DNA of 64,000 nucleotides from Agarophyton chilense (taxonomy: Eukaryota > Rhodophyta > Florideophyceae > Gracilariales > Gracilariaceae). Position 1 is the stretch's first letter; every line of letters begins with the position of its first letter. Below, one piece after another: positions 23,318-34,196 of the stretch. Position numbers and translations under genes: made by a program. The notes beneath the pieces are model-generated. The model had not been told where the DNA came from. It saw only the letters and a program-made list of their open reading frames with translations, and made no database searches. The stretch spans positions 1,790,562 to 1,854,561 of the forward strand of contig JARGXX010000016.1 of NCBI GenBank assembly GCA_030374765.1, written 5' to 3'.

Positions 23318-24284
23318 CTTCGGAATCTTTAGAGGAAGAAAGGACGATAAAGGAGGTATGTTCTCGAAGAAGGTTGATCAAAGTACAGGTGCGCAAGGAA
23401 CAGGTTTGCAAGCGTCTGAAAATGATGAAGTGGCAGCGACCAACGGAGTTGGGGAGCTGTCCTTGTGAAGTTGAAAAGCATACCCTGACATGCACAACTA
23501 GAATGGTTTTGTTCGATGGAGCGGGTTTCTCGTCAATTGGTTTCCGGTTCGTCATATTTCACTGTTGTACATTTTATTGCCAAGGAAGCTGTACACGCCC
23601 AAATACTACTATGCTGCCATATCACGACTCGCACCATCCACAACGTTGCTCTTCATTGGGCAGAAGCTTCCTCTTCCGGCTCGCAATAAATCTCTGGAGC
23701 TTTATTTTGTCGTCTCATCACATTCTGCAGCACTGTGCGATCTTGTTGCATCACGTTCGAAACACAATACGTTCAGTGAGAGCCTTCTCACTGAACATTA
23801 TCCTTTCCATGCAAATACCTTGTGCATCGCTTCGAAACGAAACTCCCAGTGTCCACCGTAGTACAGCGAGCCCGTAGAAAATCCTGTGAATCTGCCAATC
23901 TTGTACGCCCGTGTCGATTCGAGAACGATTTTCTCCGTGTTCACGTATAAAAACACTTCTCTGTTAGCTAGACGATTTGCTTTCACACTCTAAACTATAC
24001 AGTTGGTGCATCTCGGCAATTCAAACAAGACAATACAACAGCAGAGTAATAGTAAGAACGATTATGACGTATTTTTATGTACTCACTTTTATTGTGCCAG
24101 TTGCGCCTCCTCCTCGCCTACGGCATCTGGACGCTTCATGCTGCACTCTCCTGCCGTTATAAGCGCATCATTGCTCTAGGAATGTCTCGAACTCAGCACC
24201 CTCTCCACTCCTCCATCGACCCCACCAGTACTACTCAAAAACAGTTTTGAGATTTCAGCGTCAACTAAATCACACTCGCCAAAA
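23318..24284. promoter_or_regulatory. Divergent intergenic region between the two vWA genes
   Basis: 967 bp between the two start codons, with no convincing gene inside. It must hold both promoters. The plus-strand gene has a purine at -3 (GCCAAAAATG). I could not assign a TATA box or a defined operator with confidence. Confidence 0.4.
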
Positions 24285-24968
24285 ATGATGAAGCTCTTGG
24301 TCTGTGCAATCACAGCGGCGCTCTGCATCTCCGCTCACGCATCCGTTGTCAAGAAACTCCCTTTCACTGGACGAATCACGGACTTCGCAAAAGAGGAGCT
24401 GAGACGTAAGATCGCTGCAGCTGGCGGATGTAATCTTAACGTCTGCTTTGCTATCGACGGCAGCGGATCGATTTCTGACGATGAATTTACCAACGAGAAG
24501 AACTTTGTTTTGGACGTCAGTTCAGTTATTGTGGATAACGCTGTTGAGATGGGTGCCGTGCAGTACGCCAGTTCTGTGCGTACCATTACCGACCTCACAC
24601 CTAATGATAGCAGATTCAATGAGCTTATTGAAGATGAATCGCAGCTCCACGGGCTCTCTTTCGTCGTGGGTGGCATCAACGCATGCTTCTCTCAACTCTC
24701 ACGCAGGCAGGGTGAGCCGTTGAAGATTGTTCTTCTGGGAGACGGTAAGAGCAACATCGGGTCCAGTGCAATCAGGAGAGCAGAGCAGTTCCGTCGGTTC
24801 GGAGGCAGTATTAGTGTGGTAGGTGCCGGAAATCAGGACGAGGAGGTGTTGCTTAAGATTGCTGGTGACGACAAAATGGTCTTCAGGGTTGACAGTTTCG
24901 GTGACGTTCTTGCACTTGAGATGATCGCCGAGACTCTTGCCCTTAATATCTGTAACGTGGAGGAGTAA
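24285..24968 (+). CDS. Small secreted von Willebrand factor A domain protein, paralogue
   Basis: 227 codons, with tandem ATGs at 24285 and 24288. The N-terminus MMKLLVCAITAALCISAHAS is a clear signal peptide. A basic/helical linker is followed by one vWA domain: NVCFAIDGSGSIS carries the MIDAS D-x-S-x-S, KIVLLGDGKSNIG the later MIDAS Asp, and ISVVGAGNQDEE a core strand. It aligns along its whole length with the divergent neighbour (shared CFA-DGS, C-S-LS and GDG-S-G positions), so the pair arose by inverted duplication. It ends CNVEE with one extra Cys near the C-terminus. Most likely an extracellular adhesion or matrix protein; a specific role cannot be read from the sequence. Confidence 0.85.
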   Translation: MMKLLVCAITAALCISAHASVVKKLPFTGRITDFAKEELRRKIAAAGGCNLNVCFAIDGSGSISDDEFTNEKNFVLDVSSVIVDNAVEMGAVQYASSVRTITDLTPNDSRFNELIEDESQLHGLSFVVGGINACFSQLSRRQGEPLKIVLLGDGKSNIGSSAIRRAEQFRRFGGSISVVGAGNQDEEVLLKIAGDDKMVFRVDSFGDVLALEMIAETLALNICNVEE

Positions 24969-26127
24969 GCATTTGATGAGCTTGGGCGGGACTGTATTTC
25001 GCTAAATCTTAACAAGAAGAGCATTGGAAACAGCGGTCTAGACTTTAATTAAATCATAACCCCCATTTCGCATTTCATCTCAGCAAGTTGTATACCTTTT
25101 ACGGACAGCTTCGCGCACGAAAAAGGTACCTTAGCACCGCTGCAGCAAACTTCATGAGACGTGCCGCAGTCCCCTCTCAGAGTGCTTTTAGTTTGCAACC
25201 ACAAGTCCAGAACAGAAACAAAAATGGTTTAAATAACATCAGTGGCAAAGCAAGCATGTGACTCACAGGCTTGTTACGAACTTAATCTCTCTTGTGCCTT
25301 TTTTTCTGTGGATGGAGTTTGAAAAGACCATGCTACATTCATTTTGCATCCCTACAAGCGGAAGCGTCATCGTGCAAGAACGAAAGAGGAGTGAGTGAAA
25401 GTGCTTGGGCGTTTGAGTGTGAGTGTCTTTAACCGATTCTCTGCAATTCATCCCGAGCTGTTAGCCTCTGTAAGTGAAGCTGTTATAAAGAACGACCATT
25501 AATTGGCTCGAAACGTATTCTAAACCTTGCTTCATGAGCCAAGTAGGTGCATCAGATCCGAAAGCTCTTGATCTTCTTTTCATGCGTGGTCATGTTGTGG
25601 TGTTCTGAGTCACGGCGTCGCAATGACCGAGGGCCAGGAAAATCGATAGGACGGACAAGAGGCCGAAGTGAGTTTGAGTTCGTGCACTGCGTCACAATTC
25701 GTTCTTGTCGCTTCGTGAGAACAAGACAAGCAGCTGGGAGTAATACGAGAGATCAAAGTTGTCAAAAGGTTCGGTCTTGAGTCTCTGTCTCCCCTTTTCA
25801 GGAGAGAGCAAAACTCTCAGAGCTTTATAGTGTGTCAAAGTATAGCTTGAAGGTAGTCAAAATGGCTCGAAGTAACTGAGATACGACTAAGAATCACTAC
25901 AGTACGTCTAACTAAGCTTGTAGCTGTGACAAGGTCTGATGGCTGGTCGCGTTATGTTGGATTAAGCTTGTGGCGGTGACCTCGCTTGCAATCTTGTCGC
26001 AGTACGGTACATTCGCTCCTTCTTTGGCTAAAGATGTCCTCATCGAAGCCTTTGCGAGGAAAGAGTTTACAAGTTTTTCGCAGTTACGTAGTGACGTTCA
26101 AAGTAGTTAGACGTCTTAATGGGAGGA
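24969..26127. other. Intergenic, no gene recognised
   Basis: Only short frames up to about 77 codons. The 3' LTR of the minus-strand gypsy-2 element would be expected near here, but I do not see a match to 10000-10826. Confidence 0.4.
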
Positions 26128-26502
26128 CTACCAAATCTGAGCAAGAAAGTATTCACGGCAGTTTAAACCCTTCTTTGCCAAAATGAGTGACACTTCTAGT
26201 TCTCCATTTCTATATTCATCGATGACAATGGCTAAGCGGCTGTTGTTTTCATCGTGAAACCGACAAAGCTTCAAAAACGTGCATGACATTATGTGGTTTT
26301 CGTATGGTAGGAGGCACCTCAATTCGATATTTTACAGTTTCAATACGTTAACGAACTCGAAATGGACCGATAATGCGCATTTTCTCCTCCGCCAGTATTG
26401 AAGAACAGCTTGTTAGAGGAAACGAATCAGAGCGGAGCAAGACATGACCACAGATCACCAATTTACGAAAAAAAGGTCACAGGGGGAGCTGTTAGCGTAG
26501 TA
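26128..26502 (-). pseudogene. Gypsy-2 integrase C-terminus and chromodomain remnant
   Basis: In minus sense from the TTAA at 26503, shifted frames contain ILAEEKMRIIGPFRVR, then KYRIEVPPTIRKPHNVMHVF. That is the GPF/Y and HNVFHVS signature of a Ty3/gypsy integrase C-terminus. A further frame reads IDEYRNGELEVSLILAKK, resembling the first strand of a chromodomain. This is the 3' tail of the integrase whose core is at 30816-31205; the piggyBac element sits between them. It is riddled with frame changes. Confidence 0.7.
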
Positions 26503-26903
26503 TTAACCCTTTTGACCCTAGAAGCTTAACGCTACTATAATAGAGTTAAGGTATGAATATGATTGGGTGACGACGGGAACATTTGGTTTTCAGCCTGCCA
26601 AGTGTTTACCTTGCTTATATCTAGTATAATAGCGTTAAGCTTTTCGGTTCCTCGTTGGTTGTCACATGAATTTGCGCTGCGTAGAGCCAATGAGAACAGT
26701 TGTTATGAGGCGCTGTCTCTTCGATGTCAAACGTCATTCCACCTCAGTGCACAGGAGTGCCACATATAATGCGTACCAAACTGCGTGTTATGCTACTCGC
26801 TGCTTTGAGGAACAATATCCACTTTATGCAAAACCACAGGCATCCGCCAAACAATGTGGCCTAACTTCTTGTCTTGCTACGTCCACATACCGTATACACA
26901 AGC

Positions 26904-28937
26904 ATGACAAATGCTCCTTCTCAGACTGCCATCACCCACAAAGAAGATAGTGTTCACGTTCCTCACAATGCAGCCGATGGTGCTTTTGAAAGAGAAGGGA
27001 AGCTCTACTGGGACACAGTAGATGACGAAGAGTTTTTGGTAATTGCTCTAGGAGCCGCTGAAAAGAAAACATTGTACGAAACGGTTCCATACTGTGCAAG
27101 ATGGCGAGAACGCAGCGGGCTCTATTTGGCTAAATCGCAACTTATTAGGCGCGCCTACTCTCACAGACAGGAACTGGGCTTGTTTAGTTTGTTTTTGAAC
27201 TCTTCATATCTAAAGTGCGTTCGAGATTGGACAAGCAGGGAGCTTCTCAAACGTGGGCGGAGAATCAAGCCGCTCAGAATGGACGAACTGCATGCGTATC
27301 TGGGCCTTGAGCTGGCGACTTCACTGCACCGTCTAAATCGTCTTCGAGACTACTGGTGTAATTCAGATCTTATAGGGATTCTTTTCTTCAAGAAGATCAT
27401 GGCACGCGATACTTTCATGAGCATTCGAGCAGCTCTTCGATTGTATGCTTGCTACACTCCTGATTTCGCACTTTCTGACCCTCTATGGCACAGTCGGCAG
27501 CTTCTCGAGCATTTTGTGAGAAACGCTGCCACCCTGGCGATTCCTGTTGGGGTCAGCTCGCTCGACGAAAACACAATCCGTTGTAAAGGACGTACCGCAG
27601 CCCGTTCCTACATGAAGTCAAAACCAGTCAAGTTCGGCATAAGGTTTTACGCTGTTGTTGGTTGGTCACACGCTTACCTCCACAGCCTGCAGGACAATGG
27701 TTCTGGAAACAAATCTGGTCAGACGCCAGTACAGAGGTACACAAATGTTTTTCGAAACCTTCGCGGGGCTGTGGAGCGTAAGGTGGATGGCACCTTGTTG
27801 CCGAAGTCTAAACCATCTGCTTTGTGGTGCGCACAGATGGCGCACCAAACCCAGTTGCACCCCACGCCAGAACATGGCCGGCTGATGGTCATGGACAACT
27901 TCTACACACGCCACGTTCTGGCCCGCCAGTTGGATCGTCTTAGTGATGGAGAATGCAGGGTGCTCGGTACTGTGCGGTTCAATACTGTCGATGGTGCTAA
28001 CAGATCAGCCCTGAAGGAGGCTATTGACAGCCTCAAACATGCCCAACGCGGAGAATGGCGCTTAGTACAGGTGTTCCACAAAGGCGAAGATCCGAAAACT
28101 CCCCTTCAATTGGCAAAGAAGGCGGGTTTTGTCGTGTTCAAGGACCGCTCTGTTGTGTCGTTTTACACCAACGACTTGGCAGACACACCAACTTCCCGCA
28201 TCCATACCCCCGATGAGCACGCTGTCAATTGCGTGCACGGACTCGCGCCTTTGCAACGATGGATCGGTAAGGAATCAGTGCGACGCACAACACTACAAGT
28301 GCCTTCAATCATTGTAGCTTATAACTTATTTATGAATGCAGTGGATCGCTTCGATCAATTTCGTTCTACCTTCGCAACTGTTCGGAAAGAGAGGCGGGTG
28401 TCCATGAGTCTACTCACTTTCGTCCTCGACGCGAGCATAATAAATGCTCATGCCCTTCTCAACGCCATCACAAAGCCGGGGGACACCATTATCGATGTTG
28501 GTCTCATGAAGCAACGGATAATCCAGCAGCTGGTAGCGGACCACCTCGAATACCAGCAGATACGAGCTTCGCTTTCCAACATTTCTCCAACGAGCAGCGA
28601 TGATCGGCGTGCTGCGGTAGGCAGTACAGCGGCAGAAGCAATTCACATGTTGTTTGAGACGGAGGGGAAGAAGAGCGTCCGGTGTCTTTTGTGCAATGTC
28701 CTTTCAGCAACTACGAGTGGCCGGTACACGACGTACTCCTGCAATGTATACAAACGGGGATTCCATGTCAACTGCTTCGTATTCTATCACCACAAAAACG
28801 TCTTTCACCACTCTCATCCTGACATATACAACGCCGTAATATCGGCGGAAGCATTGCTATCATCCAAGTTTCATCGGAATAGGCGCAACAAAGTAACAGC
28901 AAACCTCACCACTGTCAAAGTATTGTACAAGAAATAA
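26904..28937 (+). CDS. piggyBac transposase
   Basis: 677 codons from the first ATG in the frame (26904); an upstream extension would need TTG. Cut-and-paste transposase acting in the nucleus on TTAA sites. The DDE_Tnp_1_7 core is complete: SLDENTIRCKGR (first Asp, about residue 219), VMDNFYTRHVLARQL (second Asp, about 329) and YNLFMNAVDRFDQFR (about 480, the third-Asp region). The C-terminus has the usual Cys-rich finger (CLLCNV, then TYSCNV, FHVNCFVFYHH) that contacts the subterminal palindromes. No stop or frameshift occurs, so activity is plausible. Its stop is 2 bp from the stop of a convergent small gene inside the same element. Confidence 0.93.
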   Translation: MTNAPSQTAITHKEDSVHVPHNAADGAFEREGKLYWDTVDDEEFLVIALGAAEKKTLYETVPYCARWRERSGLYLAKSQLIRRAYSHRQELGLFSLFLNSSYLKCVRDWTSRELLKRGRRIKPLRMDELHAYLGLELATSLHRLNRLRDYWCNSDLIGILFFKKIMARDTFMSIRAALRLYACYTPDFALSDPLWHSRQLLEHFVRNAATLAIPVGVSSLDENTIRCKGRTAARSYMKSKPVKFGIRFYAVVGWSHAYLHSLQDNGSGNKSGQTPVQRYTNVFRNLRGAVERKVDGTLLPKSKPSALWCAQMAHQTQLHPTPEHGRLMVMDNFYTRHVLARQLDRLSDGECRVLGTVRFNTVDGANRSALKEAIDSLKHAQRGEWRLVQVFHKGEDPKTPLQLAKKAGFVVFKDRSVVSFYTNDLADTPTSRIHTPDEHAVNCVHGLAPLQRWIGKESVRRTTLQVPSIIVAYNLFMNAVDRFDQFRSTFATVRKERRVSMSLLTFVLDASIINAHALLNAITKPGDTIIDVGLMKQRIIQQLVADHLEYQQIRASLSNISPTSSDDRRAAVGSTAAEAIHMLFETEGKKSVRCLLCNVLSATTSGRYTTYSCNVYKRGFHVNCFVFYHHKNVFHHSHPDIYNAVISAEALLSSKFHRNRRNKVTANLTTVKVLYKK

Positions 28938-28939
28938 AC

Positions 28940-29482
28940 CTATTCCTCTTTGAATCCCATGTACGCCCCAGCTCCATTCGGCCAGATCTTTCGAATTCCT
29001 TCTAACGCGCAACGCGGTATCTGAACCCTTCTATACTTTCCAAGAACTCCATGGCGCTCGTACGTAAAGACCTTGTATGCTGTCTTCCGGGCTTCGTTGT
29101 TACGTGCAGTACATACACCCATGTCAGGGTACTCTGTTGCTGTCCTTTCTACAACCGTGGGTCCAAACTGCATCCAATAACAGGGGGTGCCCCCACACGT
29201 CTGACAAGCAACGTCTTCGTTATGTGCTGTGACGACCGGGATGTCGATCGGAACACTGTTTGTAGCAACCAATTCAATAGCGTAGTCGCCTGTCGTGAGC
29301 AGCCCATGACAGCCCTGTTTTCGTTCGTCTGGAAGTCCCACAGTATCGCCAGATCTCTTCTGCGCGGCCGTCCTCCTTCTCTGTGTGATTGTAAAGTTTT
29401 CGTTAGGGGAGGTCATTTGGTTTACGTGTGCAACATTTGGTTGACGAAATTCACGCGGTTCCCTTCTGTTGTCTTCTTGCAT
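28940..29482 (-). CDS. Second piggyBac-borne gene, Cys-containing protein of unknown function
   Basis: 180 codons from an ATG at 29482 (13 more codons upstream would need a TTG start). It is convergent with the transposase, leaving 2 bp between the stop codons. The N-terminal half is polar and basic (TQRRRTAAQKRSG). The C-terminal half looks like a small domain: CQTCGGTPCYWMQFG, then a Cys in GVCTARNNEARKTAYKVF, HGVLGKYRRVQIPRC and a closing GAYMGFKEE. The CxxC...C...C spacing suggests a zinc site. It lies inside the terminal repeats and has an open, well-composed frame, so it is probably an accessory factor of the element rather than a host gene. I cannot name its family. Confidence 0.7.
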   Translation of the reverse strand: MQEDNRREPREFRQPNVAHVNQMTSPNENFTITQRRRTAAQKRSGDTVGLPDERKQGCHGLLTTGDYAIELVATNSVPIDIPVVTAHNEDVACQTCGGTPCYWMQFGPTVVERTATEYPDMGVCTARNNEARKTAYKVFTYERHGVLGKYRRVQIPRCALEGIRKIWPNGAGAYMGFKEE

Positions 29483-30760
29483 CAAGCTCGCTATTGTACG
29501 ACTGACAAGCAGCAATGTCAAAGACAGTGAGAATACAGGAGACCTTCAGAGCCTCCAACGGCGCAATGATGGAGTCAATAGGCGCAACAGCGGCCGGCAC
29601 AACCCCCGCGTCGCCTCAACAAACTGTCGAGGTCGCGCAGTGGCACTGGAAATCGACCGAGCCAAAGCGTGGCAGCCCGACGAAGAATGGAGCAACGACG
29701 GCGCCGGGCTGCGTGCAAGGTGGCTAGAACGCGGGGACGCCCGAGGAGGCCAGAGAGCAAAGCAGTGCAAAAAGGAAGGAGGGCAAGGGTTTCCAAGAAA
29801 TCTTGTCTGCGAGACGGTGTGGGAAGGCAACAGAGTAGGGCTGTGTGAGGTGGCAAGAAGGCAGGATGGCGACGGGATGGAAGAGAGAGGCAAGGAGAGC
29901 GAAAAGACGTCCGGCGAGGCAGCAGGGCGAACAGACGAAAGAAGGCGGGATAGCAAAGGTAGGTACCGGCGATGCGGCGCAAGCAGGCAAGTTAGCGAAC
30001 CTATGCGAGTCGGCGGCAATGCAAGACCACAGGAAAACGCGGTGATGCGGTAGAGTGGCGTTTGGAGCCAGCTAGGGGGGCAGCGTTGCGAAAGCGTGGG
30101 GGCCGAAACGAGTGGCGGAGCAAATAAGATAGAGGTTGGGGAAGCGCGAAGGTGGTGCTGAGTGAGAGGTAAAGAGGGTGAGGCGGTGGAAGTGTGCGGG
30201 GGTGTCAAGAGGCATTCAGACGCGGCGAAGAGAGAACGCAAGGAGTCGAGAGGGAAGAACGCAGAAGGGCGCGTCAGTGCCGTAGAGTTGTGATGAAAAG
30301 TAAATGTGAGGTGGAGTGGTGTGTGGGCGTGATGGTGGACGAGCGCGGTGGTGCAACGACGATCAAAAGCGTGGGAGCGCTGAGGTGGGGGGAGCAAGAA
30401 GTCAACAGGGGAGGGTTGGGCAAGTGTACGACAGCGCAAAGAAACACTCAGTGGTGCCAAGGATGGGAGGGAGGACGTGAAGAAGCAAAATGCTGCGGGT
30501 TGGTAGAAGGGAGGGTGTTTGTGGTGCACTGAAAAGGCTTGGGGCAGCGGTTTGGCTTGACCCTTGTCAGTCAGACCGATGCCACCGCCGGCCGCTGCAT
30601 TTATTTGCACCGTGGAGGACGCAGTAGCAGCATGTGGCCAGTACTGCGCCACTCCAAGCACTGCACCTCATGTGTGATGACTTGCACATCTGCTGCACAT
30701 TGTGCATTTCACAAAAGTTGATTGAAACGCAAAACGAACAAGCGTACTATTCTAAATGGC
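29483..30760. other. piggyBac right arm, purine-rich on plus strand
   Basis: About 1.3 kb with strong G/A richness on the plus strand. Long frames on both strands (e.g. 29546-30661 minus, 371 codons) are low-complexity Ser/Pro/Leu or Arg/Glu/Gly products with no domain. I treat them as composition-driven. The arm ends in the near-perfect hairpin just before the right terminal repeat. Confidence 0.5.
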
Positions 30761-30815
30761 TCTCTCTTATCTCTATTATAGTAGAGATAAGAGTTTTCAG
30801 GTTCAAAAGGGTTAA

Positions 30816-31205
30816 TGAATCTCGACGGCTATCGCCAAGTGTTCGTGAGCCAATTGCGTCATCGCTGTCCACCGTTCGACTTAGTGGTTAGCTTGCGGGC
30901 ATTTTTTAACTGGTTCAGCGTTCCGGTGATAAGAATTTGTGGGTTGTCGCTATTTGAAACTTCGAATAGAAAAAGACGGGTACTTTCATGTCGGGAAGAA
31001 TTGTAATGGAACGTTAGAATAATATTGTTCCACTCGGAACGAGAGAATTGAATACCGTTCCGCAGAACGGAGGAAAATATGAGGATCACATTTCCGGACT
31101 GTCCGTCAGTCTGTGGATGGTTGGCGGAAGATATGTTACCACGGATGCTCCGAAACTGCAAAAGAGTACTCTCGAATCGAGACCAGATCTTGGGATCACG
31201 ATCAG
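30816..31205 (-). pseudogene. Gypsy-2 integrase core, second part
   Basis: In minus sense it opens at DTDRDPKIWSRF (the DRDP block around the second catalytic Asp), then SSANHPQTDGQSGNVI (the HPQTDGQ box that normally carries the catalytic Glu). FHYNSSRHESTRLFLFE and VSNSDNP follow, the standard end of the rve domain. It breaks at ATCAG, exactly where the LTR element (31206) begins. With one ATCAG removed, codons from 39902 onward read through in frame into this piece. The left edge is the piggyBac TTAA at 30812, with one frame change near 30860. Confidence 0.88.
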
Positions 31206-31838
31206 TGTCGTATAGTAGCAAAGGTCTGACCTTTGAGGTTGTCAATATACTACACTGACCCTGTAGGTGATGAATGCGAGGGATCATCGGCCATGCAGCT
31301 CCGGGCGAGCTTCCATCTACGTGTGTTTAGCCACATGTAGTGTTGACATGTACCTTCTGGTTGAGTAATTGTTAGTACTTGTAATTGTAATTATGTGTAT
31401 TTTAGTACAGTAGTGGAGTGGCCACCTGGCACTGTAGCCAGTGCTGGCCAGGTCTCTGACACTAGGTCAGAGACCGTGCCTTGCTGGCACCTCCCGGGTG
31501 ATCTGGAGAGTGCAGTCCACTGCATATATGGAACTGCACTTCCTCCACCCTAGCCAGATAAAGACAGGCACCACTTGGGTCACAACTATACCTTTTGGTT
31601 CATTGATTCTCAACTACCACATAGGCTTTACCGCGCGTCGACGCCTTTCATCGCTCATCTACACAATATAGGCTAGTTGCCCGCCGTTTTCATTTGCGGG
31701 TTTTCACGGTGCCCTGTTACCATCAAGGTTTACTACGTCTACCTTCTAAGGTTGAGCGTCAACATGCTCCCTACGGTTGAGCGTCACTACGCTCCCGAGA
31801 AAAGACAGTAGCATACCTTACAGGTGATTGTACGACAT
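31206..31838 (+). repeat. 5' LTR of gypsy-1
   Basis: 633 bp, TGTCGTA...TACGACA. It aligns along its whole length with 39270-39901 (shared GTCTCTGACACTAGGTCAGA, CTTGCTGGCACCTCCCGGGT and CTTTTGGTTCA blocks) with scattered substitutions and a 2-bp indel. It should carry the promoter and polyadenylation signal of the element. Confidence 0.92.
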
Positions 31839-31841
31839 TTT

Positions 31842-31857
31842 GGTCTCCCGACTTAGA
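31842..31857 (+). promoter_or_regulatory. Candidate primer-binding site of gypsy-1
   Basis: TGGTCTCCCGACTTAG begins 3 bp after the 5' LTR. The leading TGG fits pairing with a tRNA CCA end. The tRNA species was not identified. Confidence 0.5.
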
Positions 31858-32282
31858 AATTACTTTTAGGTTTCGTCGTACCTTCACGGTTCATACGAGG
31901 TTCCGAGAAGGATTGGACACTCTTATACCTATTTTGTTTCAGAAAATCCCGTAAATCAATACAGGATACCACTATTGGTCACAAATGAAACGACCTAAAA
32001 GGAATACGCGTGGTGCGAGCGCGCCTCCAAGCCATTAAGGTCCTAAAGGATCCTCATCGTCTCAGCCGATTCTGGAACACCCCGAAGAGCTGCTCCGGCA
32101 CCCTCGAGACAAAACCGTAAAGGTACATGGTCCGCCGCCTATGGCAACGGAACTTCAAAGGGGAATTACCAATTGAGGTTGCAGCGGATGAGCTATAGTC
32201 TCAGCTCGAAGAGCGATCGAAAGCGCTCGTCACCCTCGCAGTCGAGGATGCATAAACCTTAAAGGAGAAGTCAGATACCCGG

Positions 32283-34196
32283 ATGGTTCCGCCCTCAATG
32301 GACGTCGATGCATTTACCTGTATTGTGGTTGACCGAGCAGCTCAAGAGCTCTCGGATAGGATACCTGAAATGGTGAAACAGTATCTCTTCACAGATGCTA
32401 GGGAGCATGTTTACCGTGTTGTGCGGGACCTTTGGGTTTCCGAGGGATTCGCAGAATCCCGACCTACACAGGTGAACATCGCAAAGCGCATACCACAAGG
32501 GTTCCAAATGGGTCATTCTACCCATTCCAAACACTTACCTACTGATAGTGAGTACCTACAAGGTCCAAGGCAGAGTCAAGAAATCCCGGGGAAGGTAGAT
32601 CCTCAAGACATCTATCTGCCACCAATTACTGGTTTCGTTCAAAAGGATACCCATGGAGGTGGACCCAAGGACGATTCGTCTGACTCGTTGGATGAGCGAC
32701 GAACAAATCGAAAAGGGAAGAAGCGGAGGACGAAGAGTGGAAAGAATCGAGATGATGATACAGACCCCGACTGGTCAGACTCCAGTTCCGATACGAGTTC
32801 ATCGTCGGATGATGACCGTAAAGGTCAGCAGAAGAAGAAACCGATCAGTTCGACGAAGAAGTCGTCGAAAAAGACCCGTAAGGGTAAAAAACGATACAAT
32901 GAGTCGCCCGACTCTGAGTCGGACACCGAAATAGACCTGGAGGTGCACCAACCGTTGAACGATATGTTCACCAAAGCGGTTGATTACAGGACTTATCGGT
33001 TGATCAAAAAGTGTTCTGAATACACCCAAGAGGTCGCTAAGAAGATTACTAAGTACCACAAGAAGCTCAGCTTCCAAATGGGTGACACAACCTTCACAGG
33101 TACGGATCCTATTGCGGTGATTGAGTTTCTACAGAAGTTCAAGATTGCATGTGACCAAAATGGTTTTTCCGAGGGCGCTGCTATGTGGCCATTTCAGTTT
33201 TACCTTAAAGGCCAGTCATACTACTTGATGTAGGGTAGGCTTCGCGGCAATACCTTAGCGATGGATGAGGATGGCAGAGAGATGTCGGAGTCATACCCAG
33301 AGGTGGTCAATTTCCTTTTGGAAACACACGCCACCGATGAGGTTATCCAAGAGGCTTACTCGGAAGTCCTCGCTTACCATCAAAGGTCTGCGAAAACTTA
33401 ATCGGAGTTTTCGCTCGCACTTTGGAATCTGGCAACCCGTTGTGGTAATGTGTTCACTACCTCTAGGTTAAAGTCGCTATTTGCCGACAATGTCGACAAA
33501 GTGATCCGTTCCCAGGTACGCAATTACCTGGCCACTAACCGAAAGGTATACTACAATGGGCCGGCTCGGTACTCCCAGGGACTTGGAGATACCCTTCGCC
33601 TGGGAAAGAGACCAGCCGTGCCTCCAACCTCGAAGGATAAACCGAGAATGTCGGTCTTGGAAATTGAAGACACAACAACCTCAGAGGGTAGCTCGCACAT
33701 TGAAGTTCCTACAGGAACCGCTATCCACTTGGTAGCGATCCAGGGGCGGTTCTCGAAACCTTCGACGGTAGAAAATTGGTCGTCAACGCGTACACCAAAC
33801 TCGGTACAATCGCCGCCAAGTGCGATGAGTTCGCAGAGGATGCAGGGAGCGAGATCCCATAACTCGCCACCCACATCCTACGCCACTGCTCCCACCAACC
33901 AGGTTTCGAGGCCCCCCTCAATGGTAACGCGAGACCCCCAAACTGGAGGCCTCGTTTGCTGGTTTTGTCTCGCGAAAGACCACTTGGCAAAAACTTGCAC
34001 TAACTTACCTCCAGGGATGAGAGACCAGTTGATTCAGGCTCGCATGCAGAATCAGCAACGCCTCTATGGGTCTTCAACGCAAGCACCAAATAGGTTCCAA
34101 CCCTGTACACCGGTACAGGTCAATTCCATCGAGGAAACACCAGACTTGGACTCAACCCCTCCCGTACAGGATGAAAACACCGAACCGTTAGCGTAA
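32283..34196 (+). pseudogene. Gypsy-1 gag (two in-frame stops)
   Basis: An ATG at 32283 opens a 638-codon frame. A short N-terminal part is followed by a very polar Ser/Asp/Lys segment (DSSDSLDERRTNRKGKKRR). Next comes a gag core with DPIAVIEFLQKFKIAC, matching the VIEFL block of the gag at 8407. A zinc knuckle near 33955-33996 has C-x2-C-x4-H-x4-C spacing (CWFCLAKDHLAKTC). TAG at 33231 and TAA near 33399 interrupt the frame, but reading continues in phase on both sides. The stop TAA at 34194-34196 overlaps the pol ATG by one base (TAATG). Confidence 0.85.

Larger units (their letters stand above)
26503..30815 (+). mobile_element. Complete piggyBac element with TTAA target duplication
   Basis: TTAA at 26503-26506 and 30812-30815 flank a 4305-bp element (26507-30811). 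The left end reads CCCTTTTGACCCTAG and the right end, in reverse, CCCTTTTGAACCTGA. Both ends then have a subterminal near-palindrome around CTACTATAATAGAG (26533-26546 and about 30772-30787). A further inverted copy lies near 26612-26641. TTAA duplication, CCC-starting ends and an intact transposase are diagnostic of piggyBac. It split an older gypsy integrase, whose halves lie immediately outside both ends. Confidence 0.93.

Noticed and set aside
29546-30661. 371-codon minus-strand frame and overlapping plus-strand frames in the piggyBac right arm
   Set aside because: Low-complexity Ser/Pro/Leu (or Arg/Glu/Gly) composition driven by purine strand bias; no domain.
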